Shown here one piece after another: positions 1-6,177 of a stretch of 14,203 bases of DNA (positions are counted from its first letter, which is position 1; the number at the start of each line of letters is the position of its first letter). Source of the DNA: JBFGCT01 sp041581055 (GTDB lineage: Bacteria; Actinomycetota; Acidimicrobiia; Acidimicrobiales; Ilumatobacteraceae); the NCBI GenBank assembly GCA_041581055.1, contig JBFGCT010000103.1, forward strand, positions 1 to 14,203, given 5' to 3'. Below the pieces are notes generated by a model. It did not search any database. It was not told the origin of the DNA and saw only the letters and a program-made list of their open reading frames with translations. The position numbers and the translations under genes were made by a program.

Positions 1-196
1 ATTTCGGATCACCCGAACCGAAATTCCGCGGCGACGTGGCGGTCAGCGCAATCTTTCGCGAGTATTTCGGATCACCCGAACCGAAATTCCGCGGCGACGT
101 GGCGGTCAGCGCAATCTTTCGCGAGTATTTCGGATCACCCGAACCGAAATTCCGCGGCGACGTGGCGGTCAGCGCAATCTTTCGCGAGTATTTCGG
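1..196. repeat. 63-bp perfect tandem repeat array (three full copies plus a partial)
   Basis: Copies at 1-63, 64-126 and 127-189 are identical, and a fourth begins at 190 and breaks off after 7 bases (ATTTCGG). The left end lies outside the window, so copy number is unknown. Each unit holds nested inverted repeats: TTCGG (3-7) can pair with CCGAA (13-17), and ATTTCGG (1-7) can alternatively pair with CCGAAAT (18-24). The unit is 21 codons long, so one plus frame stays open across the array (21-residue repeating peptide, ATG not needed by any known family). I see no ribosome binding site and treat it as non-coding. It begins two bases beyond the stop codon of the minus-strand ssnA-like gene, so it would be transcribed as that operon's 3' tail. 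Confidence 0.95.
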
Positions 197-197
197 G

Positions 198-1280
198 TCA
201 GTCGAGGGCGTCGAGGGCGGCGAACAGCCGTTGGGCCTGCTCGCGTGACTTGGCCCTGATCTCGTCGCCGTCGACGCGGGTCGCCACGCCGGCGGCGAGC
301 GCCGGCGCCCCGTCGATCGTGACGTCGAGGGCGCGGATCGTCGGCGTGAACGCGACGTGATACGGCTCGATCGGGTCGTACGACCAGGTGACCGTGTCGT
401 CGAGCGCCTCGGGGAACAGCTCCCAGCCGGCGCCCAGCCACTCCCACATCACGTCGGGTGTCGCCGACACGTCGGCCTCGCGGGCCTTGACGTAGGCCAG
501 CCGGAACTCGGCGAGCATGTCGGCGCCGATGCCGTCGGTGCCCAACGCGATCGGGTTCGAGAATCGAGCCGGGTCGGCGTACCCGACCGAGTTGTTCATG
601 TTCGAACGGGGGTTGTGCACGACGGTGCCGGAGAGGCCGTGGTCGTCGTCGAGCAGCACGCCGTGGATCAGCAGCCAGTCGTCGCGGGTCAGATCGCGCA
701 GGCGGTCGGCGGCGCCCGCGTCGTCGGGCCCCTCGGCGACGTGGATGTGCACGCCGACGCCGCGCCACTCGGCGAGCTCGGCCGCCGCCGCCAACGTGTC
801 GTCGCCGCACGTGAACGCGGCGTGCACACCGACCATCCCCCGGCCCCCAGCGGCGAGGTATCGCTCGTTCTCGTCAAGGCCGCGCAGCGCGCCGTCGGCG
901 CCGTGGCGATCGGTGACGCCGTACGCGCAGCTGACCCGGACGCCGACCTCGGCGCAGGCGTCGGCGATCGTCGTCAGCGACCCCTCGATCGCGTTCGGCG
1001 ACTCGTGGTGGTCGATGATCGCCGTGCAGCCCGCCTCCAGCGCCTCGAGCGCGCCGAGCTTCGCCGACCATTCGAGCATCTCGAGGTCGAGCGCCCGGTC
1101 GATCCGCCACCAGATGTTCTCGAGGATCTCGCGGAAGCTCCGCGGATCGTTTGGCGGCGCGGGCATGCCCCGGGCCAACGCGGAATAGAGATGGTGGTGC
1201 GCGCACACCATCCCCGGCGTGACCGCGCTCACGACGGGTCCCCGATCGCTCCGCCCGGCGCCTGGCGCCCGGCGCGACAC
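198..1280 (-). CDS. ssnA: SsnA-family metal-dependent aminohydrolase, N-terminally short
   Basis: Amidohydrolase-superfamily (ATZ/TRZ-type) deaminase. It matches the E. coli SsnA pattern closely: HxH at H28/H30 in CAHHHLYSALARGM, a WWRIDRALD segment (57-65), GCTAIIDHHESP (84-95), HxxE at H180/E183, H206, VVHNPRSNMNN (220-230) and the metal Asp D249 in GTDGIGADM. Likely metal ligands are H28, H30, H180 and D249. SsnA is known from purine and selenium-linked molybdenum hydroxylase loci; its substrate is not settled. The family has about 55 residues before the HxH region, but here there are about 22, and they do not resemble the usual beta-sandwich strands. The open frame gives a GTG start at 1280, four bases after the upstream gene's stop. 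GTG at 1232, preceded by GGGGA, is an alternative start. It is the last gene of the operon. Confidence 0.85.
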   Translation of the reverse strand: MSRRAPGAGRSDRGPVVSAVTPGMVCAHHHLYSALARGMPAPPNDPRSFREILENIWWRIDRALDLEMLEWSAKLGALEALEAGCTAIIDHHESPNAIEGSLTTIADACAEVGVRVSCAYGVTDRHGADGALRGLDENERYLAAGGRGMVGVHAAFTCGDDTLAAAAELAEWRGVGVHIHVAEGPDDAGAADRLRDLTRDDWLLIHGVLLDDDHGLSGTVVHNPRSNMNNSVGYADPARFSNPIALGTDGIGADMLAEFRLAYVKAREADVSATPDVMWEWLGAGWELFPEALDDTVTWSYDPIEPYHVAFTPTIRALDVTIDGAPALAAGVATRVDGDEIRAKSREQAQRLFAALDALD

Positions 1281-1284
1281 CCGA

Positions 1285-3870
1285 TCATGTCCACGCGCCG
1301 GCTCGCTCCCGGTTGGCGGCGTTGCGGATCGGGAGCTCGTTGTGCCATTCGCCGCTGTGCCCGCGAATCGCCGCCGCCACCGCGCCGGCCGTCGGCACGA
1401 GACCGATCTCGCCCACGCCCTTGATCCCGTATGGCGCGCCCGGCTGGGGCGACTCGACCAGGATCACCTCGACCGGCGGCATGTCTTTCGGCCGGATGAT
1501 GTCGAGGCTGCGCAGCGTCGTGTTCGTCGGGCGCCCGTCCTCGTCGCACGGGAACCCCTCGCTCAGCGCGTACCCGAGCCCCATGTGCACCGCCCCCTCG
1601 ATCTGCCCCTCGCACAGCAGCGGGTTGACCGCCCGCCCGACATCGTGCGCGGCGACGACGTGGTCGACGTCGCCCGACTCGGGGTCGAGCACGACGAGCT
1701 GCGCGGCGTACCCGAACGTCGAGTGGATGATCGGGTGTTCAAGGCCCTCGCTCAGCGAATTCGTCCAGTCGACGCGGTACTCGCCCTCGTAGTCGACCCC
1801 GATCCGGCACCCGTCGGCCCGCGCCGCCCGGCACGCCTCGGCCACCGAGCCGGCGCCCATCAGCGTGCCGCGGCTCCCGGTGGTCTGACCGGCGCCGAGC
1901 TCGCGCGTCGTGTCGACGACCACGCGGACGCGCTCCGGCTCGACGCCGAGCTCCTCGACCGCCACCTGGAGGGCGACGGTGTGGACGCCCTGGCCCATCT
2001 CGGTCCAGCAGTGGCGCACCTCGACCGTGCCGTCCTCGTGGAAGTTGACGACCGCCTTGGCGATCTCCTTGAACCCGTTGCCGAGCCCGGAGTTCTTGAG
2101 CCCGAGGCCGAGCCCGACCGGTCGGCCGGCGGCGACGGCCGCGTCGTACGCCGGCTTGACCGCGTCGAGGCACGCCCGCGCCCCGAGGCAGCCGTCGTCC
2201 ATGATCTGGCCGGGGCCCCACACGCCGCCCGGCACGACGACGTTGCGGTCACGGATCTCCCAGCCGGAGATGCCGACCCGCTCGGCGAGGCGGTCGAGCA
2301 CGCCCTCCATCGCGAACTGCGCCTGGTTCGCGCCGAACCCGCGGAACGCGCCGCAGACCGAGTTGTTCGTGCGCACGGCGACCGCCTCGACATCGACGTG
2401 GTCGACGAGGTAGGGCCCGGTCGCGTGGCCGGCGGCCCGTTCGAGGACCTTCATCCCGACCGAGGCGTACGGCCCGGAGTCGCCGATCATCCGCGCCCGG
2501 ACGGCGGTCAGCCGCCCGTTCTCGTCGCAACCCGCCTCGTACCACATCCGGATCGGGTGGCGCTTCGGATGCATCAGCAGCGACTCCTCGCGCGACAGCG
2601 TGATCTTCACCGGCCGGTCGAGCAACCACGCCGCCAGCGCGGTCTGCGCCTGGTTCGACATGTCCTCCTTGCCGCCGAACGCTCCCCCGTTGGAGACCAG
2701 CTCGGTCGTGACGACCGCGTTGTCGACCCCGAGCATCCTGGCGATGTCGTCGCGGTCGTCCCAGATCCCCTGACCGCCGGTGTAGACGTGCAGGCTGCGC
2801 TCGCCGTCGACCGCGCCCGGCACGGCGAGCGTCGACTCGGGTTCGAGGTAGGCGTGCTCGACGCGCTGGGTCTGGAACACCTCGTCGACCCGGTGGACCG
2901 ACGCCGCCAAGGCGTCGTCGACGTCGCCGCGCGCGTAGGTCGAGCGGGACAGCACGTTGCCGTCGAGCTCCCACACCGCGTCCTCGTCGCTGTCGACGAC
3001 GCGCACGACGTCGACCATCGGCTCGAGGACGTCGTAGTCGACCTCGATCAGCGTCGCGGCGTGTCGGGCGGTCTCCCGATCGTCGGCGACGACGACGGCG
3101 AGGACGTCGCCGAGGTACGACGTCCGGCCGCCGGCGGGGATCATCACCGGCCAGTCGGTGTGGATGATCCCGACCCACCGCGCGGCAGGGATGTCGTCGG
3201 CGGTGAAGACGGCGTGGACGCCGTCGACCGCCAGCGCCGCGTCGACGCGGATCGCCAGCACGTCGGCGCGGGCGTGGTCGGCCAGCCGCAGCGCGCCGTG
3301 CAGGCAGCCCGCGGGCGCCATGTCGTCGATGAAGTCGCGCTCGCCGACCGACAGCTGGCGGCCCTCGTACTTGACGCCCCGCGTCCCGACGCGGCGCGGT
3401 TGCACGACGACCGGGATCTCGTCACGGGCCAACGCCTCGACGGCGTCGAGGATCTTGACGTAGCCGGTGCAGCGGCAGAGGTGGGCCCCGAGGTGCCGGG
3501 ACGCCTCCTCCCGCGTCAACGCCGAACCCTTCTTGTCGAACAGCGCCTTCGTGCGCACGACGATGCCCGGCGTGCAGAAGCCGCACTGGAGCGCGCCGCA
3601 GGCGGCGAACGCGTCGGCCATCCGATCGAGCTCGGCCCGGTCGAATCCCTCGAGGGTCGTGATCTCCAGGCCCTCGACCTTGGCCATGTCGGTCTGGCAC
3701 GACACGCGGGCCTTGTCGCCGAACAGGACGGTGCAGCAGCCGCACTGCCCCGACGGCGAGCAGCCGTCCTTGGCGGAGGTGACGCCGAGCTCGTCGCGCA
3801 GGGCGGCGAGCAGGTGCGGGTGGTCGTCGCGCGCCTCGACGTCGTGGCCGTTCAGCCGGAACGTGACCAT
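1285..3870 (-). CDS. Fused [2Fe-2S]/molybdopterin hydroxylase, XdhD/xanthine dehydrogenase type
   Basis: 861-aa molybdenum hydroxylase, probably hydroxylating a purine-like heterocycle in the cytoplasm. The N-terminal 160 residues carry two [2Fe-2S] motifs: C37, C43, C46, C58 (plant-ferredoxin type) and C96, C99, C132, C134 (CGFC...CRCTGY). The molybdopterin region follows, with EPESTLAVPG, GGAFGGKED (about 395-403), FRGFG around R510, an EMGQGVHT segment, and the presumed catalytic Glu E821 in KGVGEIG. The order FeS then Mo without an FAD domain, and the length, fit the family called selenium-dependent xanthine dehydrogenase (E. coli XdhD relatives). Selenium use here is not shown. The ATG at 3870 is supported by GAGGAG at 3879-3884 and overlaps the upstream stop by one base (TGATG), implying translational coupling. 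The open frame continues upstream to 4701 but that extension is an antisense-like shadow. Confidence 0.9.
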   Translation of the reverse strand: MVTFRLNGHDVEARDDHPHLLAALRDELGVTSAKDGCSPSGQCGCCTVLFGDKARVSCQTDMAKVEGLEITTLEGFDRAELDRMADAFAACGALQCGFCTPGIVVRTKALFDKKGSALTREEASRHLGAHLCRCTGYVKILDAVEALARDEIPVVVQPRRVGTRGVKYEGRQLSVGERDFIDDMAPAGCLHGALRLADHARADVLAIRVDAALAVDGVHAVFTADDIPAARWVGIIHTDWPVMIPAGGRTSYLGDVLAVVVADDRETARHAATLIEVDYDVLEPMVDVVRVVDSDEDAVWELDGNVLSRSTYARGDVDDALAASVHRVDEVFQTQRVEHAYLEPESTLAVPGAVDGERSLHVYTGGQGIWDDRDDIARMLGVDNAVVTTELVSNGGAFGGKEDMSNQAQTALAAWLLDRPVKITLSREESLLMHPKRHPIRMWYEAGCDENGRLTAVRARMIGDSGPYASVGMKVLERAAGHATGPYLVDHVDVEAVAVRTNNSVCGAFRGFGANQAQFAMEGVLDRLAERVGISGWEIRDRNVVVPGGVWGPGQIMDDGCLGARACLDAVKPAYDAAVAAGRPVGLGLGLKNSGLGNGFKEIAKAVVNFHEDGTVEVRHCWTEMGQGVHTVALQVAVEELGVEPERVRVVVDTTRELGAGQTTGSRGTLMGAGSVAEACRAARADGCRIGVDYEGEYRVDWTNSLSEGLEHPIIHSTFGYAAQLVVLDPESGDVDHVVAAHDVGRAVNPLLCEGQIEGAVHMGLGYALSEGFPCDEDGRPTNTTLRSLDIIRPKDMPPVEVILVESPQPGAPYGIKGVGEIGLVPTAGAVAAAIRGHSGEWHNELPIRNAANRERAGAWT

Positions 3871-4829
3871 CAGTCGGTCTCCTCGGTATGCCAGGGCACT
3901 CTGGCGCCCTTTTGCCCGGTGATCGGGCCGTACACGTCGGGGCGCCGGTAGCGAGCGAAGTCGAACACGGTCTCCTTGTAGTCGCGGCAGCGGCCGAGGT
4001 CGCACCGCGCCACGATCAACTCGTCGCCGATCGACACCGCCTGGGCGACGATCTGCCCCGACGGCGCGACGATCGCCGACTGGGCGAGCGACTCGACGCC
4101 CTCCTCGATTCCGCCCTTCGCGACCCCGACCACCCATGTTCCGTTCTGGTAGGCCCCGGCCTGCATCACCAAGTGGCTGTGGAACGCCTGGAGCGGGTTC
4201 TGCGCGGGGTCGGGGGCGTAGTGCAGCGGGGTGTTGTATCCGATCACGATCAGCTCGACGCCCATCAGCCCCATCACCCGGTATGTCTCGGGCCAGCGGC
4301 GATCGTTGCACAGCGCCATGCCGACCACCCCGCCGAACGCGTCGTGCACGGCGAAGCCGTCCGGCGACTCCTCGAAGTACCGGCGTTCGAGGTGCTGGAA
4401 CGACCGCCAGGGCTCGTGCTCCTCGTGGCCGGGGATGTGCACCTTGCGATAGGTGCCGGCGATCGACCCGTCGCGCTCGACGAGGACGTAGGTGTTGTAC
4501 CGGTGCCGGTCGGGCGTCAGCTCGGCGTAGCCGAGGCAGAACCCGATGCCGAGCCGCCGCGCCTCGTCGAACAGCGGTTGGGTCTCCTCGTTCGGCATCG
4601 ACGTCTCGTAGAAGGCGTCGAGCTCGTCGGGCGTGTCGTCGAGGTACCAACGCGGGAAGAAGGTGGTCAGCGCCAGCTCGGGGTAGACGACGAGCTGGCA
4701 CCCCGCGTCACGCGCCTGGTGGAGGAGCGCGACGAGGCGGGCGACGACCTTGGACCGCGGTTCGTCGCGGGCGATCGGGCCGAGTTGCGCGGCGCCGACG
4801 ACCAGCTCCCGGGACCGAGCCGTGGTCAC
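3870..4829 (-). CDS. Nitrilase-superfamily N-carbamoyl-D-amino-acid hydrolase-like enzyme
   Basis: 319-aa carbon-nitrogen hydrolase expected to split an N-carbamoyl compound into amine, CO2 and ammonia. The Glu-Lys-Cys triad is visible: E51 in YPELALTTFFPRW, K129 in YRKVHIPGH and C174 in ALCNDRRWPETYRVMG. Segments LGIGFCLGYAEL, FQHLERRYFE, GYNTP and MQAGAYQNGTW follow the Agrobacterium-type N-carbamoyl-D-amino acid amidohydrolase along its whole length, a much closer fit than to nitrilases or beta-ureidopropionases. Substrate is inferred only from family. The GTG at 4829 overlaps the upstream TGA in a GTGA arrangement, so I chose it over the GTG one codon earlier. It ends in the TGATG junction with the molybdoenzyme gene. 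Confidence 0.88.
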   Translation of the reverse strand: MTTARSRELVVGAAQLGPIARDEPRSKVVARLVALLHQARDAGCQLVVYPELALTTFFPRWYLDDTPDELDAFYETSMPNEETQPLFDEARRLGIGFCLGYAELTPDRHRYNTYVLVERDGSIAGTYRKVHIPGHEEHEPWRSFQHLERRYFEESPDGFAVHDAFGGVVGMALCNDRRWPETYRVMGLMGVELIVIGYNTPLHYAPDPAQNPLQAFHSHLVMQAGAYQNGTWVVGVAKGGIEEGVESLAQSAIVAPSGQIVAQAVSIGDELIVARCDLGRCRDYKETVFDFARYRRPDVYGPITGQKGARVPWHTEETD

Positions 4830-6076
4830 CACTCGACCTCGGTCAGCTTGATCATCGTCTCGAGCAGAACGTCGGCGCCGGCCCGCAGGTCGTCGGGCGC
4901 GGTGTACTCCGCGACGTTGTGGCTGACGCCGCCGGCGCTCGGGACGAAGATCATCCCCGCCGGGCACACCCTGGCGAACATCTGGGCGTCGTGACCGGCG
5001 CCGGACGGCATGCGGCGCACGGACAGCCCGAGCCCGGCGGCGACGTCGGCGACGAGGTCGACGACCCGCGGGTCGAAGTCGACCGGTTCGAAGCGGGCGA
5101 GCGAACGCGACTCGACCGTGACGCCCTCGGCGGCGGCGGCCCCGGCGACGAACGCGGCGAGCCGTGCCTCGGCGGCGCGCAGGACCGACTCGTCGGTGTT
5201 GCGCAGGTCGACCGTCATCGTCGCGACGGACGGGACGACGTTGACGAGGTTCGGCACGAGCGTCGTCGCGCCGACCGTCGCCACCTGCGCCCCGCCGAGC
5301 TCGGCGCAGAGGTCGCGGGCGAACGCGTTGATCCGGGCGGCGACCAGCCCGGGGTCGCGCCGCAGGCGGATCGGCGTCGTGCCGGCGTGACACGACTGGC
5401 CGGTCAGGGTCAGCTCGGTCCAGGAGATGCCCTGCACGCCCTCGACGGCGCCGATCTGCAGGCCGGCGTCCTCGAGGATCGGCCCCTGTTCGATGTGCAG
5501 CTCGACGTAGGCGTGCGGCGCGGGCCCGGGGACCGGCGCCGGGCCGCGGTACCCGATGGCGTCGAGCTCGTCGCCGAGCACCGCGCCGGAGGCGTCCTCG
5601 ACCAGCAGCGCGTCCTCGACCGGCAGGCCGCCGACGTACACAAGGCTGCCGAGCATGTCGGGAGCGAACCGCGCTCCCTCCTCGTTGGTGAAGAAGCCGA
5701 CCGCCAGCGGGCGGGCGAGCTCGAGGCGCGCCGCGAGCACGGTCTCGATCACCTCCAGCCCGGCGAGCACGCCGAGGTTGCCGTCGTAGCGCCCACCGGT
5801 GGCGACCGTGTCGATGTGCGAGCCGGTCATCACCGGGGCCAGGCCGGACGGGTGGGGCATCGTGCCGACGACGTTGCCGATCCCGTCGGTCGTGACGACC
5901 AGACCGAGGTCCTCCATCCACGTGCGGACGAGGTCTCGCCCCCATCCGTCCGCGGCGGTCAGCGCCAGTCGGCAGCAGCCCGTCGTGCCCTCGATGGCGC
6001 CGATCTCACCGAGCGCGGCCAGCCGCCCCACCAACCGCTCCCGATCGATCGTCAACCCGGTCGCGACGTCGCTCAC
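4826..6076 (-). CDS. M20-family N-carbamoyl-L-amino-acid hydrolase / allantoate amidohydrolase
   Basis: 416-aa zinc amidohydrolase of the AllC / beta-ureidopropionase / N-carbamoyl-L-amino-acid hydrolase group, which hydrolyses ureido compounds. Metal-binding and catalytic motifs are all present: H87 in GSHIDTV, D98 in GGRYDGNLGV, E132-E133 in NEEGARF, H194 in ELHIEQGP, then GQSCHAGTTP of the dimerisation (lid) domain, H362 in SGAGHDAQ and H386 in SHNVAEY. Length is typical for the family. It is the first gene of the operon. I chose GTG 6076, which places SDVATG at the N-terminus and sits just after a promoter-like box; GTG 6094 in the same frame is possible. Substrate (allantoate, N-carbamoyl-L-amino acid or ureidopropionate) cannot be told from sequence, but pairing with a D-type carbamoylase suggests the operon handles carbamoyl compounds. 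Confidence 0.9.
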   Translation of the reverse strand: MSDVATGLTIDRERLVGRLAALGEIGAIEGTTGCCRLALTAADGWGRDLVRTWMEDLGLVVTTDGIGNVVGTMPHPSGLAPVMTGSHIDTVATGGRYDGNLGVLAGLEVIETVLAARLELARPLAVGFFTNEEGARFAPDMLGSLVYVGGLPVEDALLVEDASGAVLGDELDAIGYRGPAPVPGPAPHAYVELHIEQGPILEDAGLQIGAVEGVQGISWTELTLTGQSCHAGTTPIRLRRDPGLVAARINAFARDLCAELGGAQVATVGATTLVPNLVNVVPSVATMTVDLRNTDESVLRAAEARLAAFVAGAAAAEGVTVESRSLARFEPVDFDPRVVDLVADVAAGLGLSVRRMPSGAGHDAQMFARVCPAGMIFVPSAGGVSHNVAEYTAPDDLRAGADVLLETMIKLTEVEW

Positions 6077-6084
6077 GCGCGTCG

Positions 6085-6114
6085 ACAGTACCACCCGCTT
6101 TGACAATTTGTTAA
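6085..6114 (-). promoter_or_regulatory. Candidate leaderless promoter with palindromic operator for the degradation operon
   Basis: On the minus strand TTAACA (6114-6109) and TACTGT (6090-6085) are spaced by 18 bases and end 8 bases before the GTG at 6076, so transcription would start at or very near the start codon. Plus-strand 6100-6114 reads TTGACAATTTGTTAA, an imperfect 15-bp palindrome (12 of 15 symmetric) around a perfect ACAA-T-TTGT core at 6103-6111. It stands out as an AT-rich island in GC-rich DNA and overlaps the -35 box, as expected for a repressor site (for example GntR or TetR type). The regulator is not in the window. Confidence 0.5.
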
Positions 6115-6128
6115 GGCCCCGCGGGGCC
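6115..6128 (-). terminator. GC-rich perfect palindrome after the PhoX-like gene, possible terminator
   Basis: GGCCCCGCGGGGCC is a perfect 14-bp palindrome 50 bases past the stop of the 6178-8493 gene. In the direction of transcription it is followed by TTAACAAATTG, a poor U-tract, so termination is only plausible. A second GC stem (GGCGCGC / GCGCGCC) lies just upstream near 6131-6162. The palindrome directly adjoins the operator at 6100-6114 and could also isolate the downstream promoter from readthrough. Confidence 0.35.
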
Positions 6129-6177
6129 GGGGCGCGCCGCGTGCGCCTGGCGCCGCGCGCCGGCGGCGACGACCGCG

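Noticed and set aside
36..248. 70-aa plus-strand open frame made of 21-residue repeats
   Set aside because: It exists only because the repeat unit is a multiple of three; no ribosome binding site is seen, and its tail runs antisense into the ssnA-like gene.
1219..3951. 910-codon plus-strand open frame opposite the molybdoenzyme gene
   Set aside because: It is rich in Arg, Val, Asp and Ala with no motifs, as expected for the antisense shadow of a GC-rich gene; the minus strand shows clear FeS and molybdopterin motifs.
3870..4701. Upstream extension of the molybdoenzyme frame to 4701, making 1138 codons
   Set aside because: This part is Arg-rich noise opposite in phase to the nitrilase-like gene; the ATG at 3870 has a Shine-Dalgarno and starts exactly at the family's N-terminus.
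4136..6103. 655-codon plus-strand open frame over the M20 and nitrilase genes
   Set aside because: It is an Arg/Gly-rich shadow without domains, antisense to two well-supported enzymes.
6100..6105. Plus-strand TTGACA as a -35 box for a rightward promoter
   Set aside because: No TANNNT box at proper spacing and no plus-strand gene follow it; the motif is better explained as one arm of the palindromic operator.
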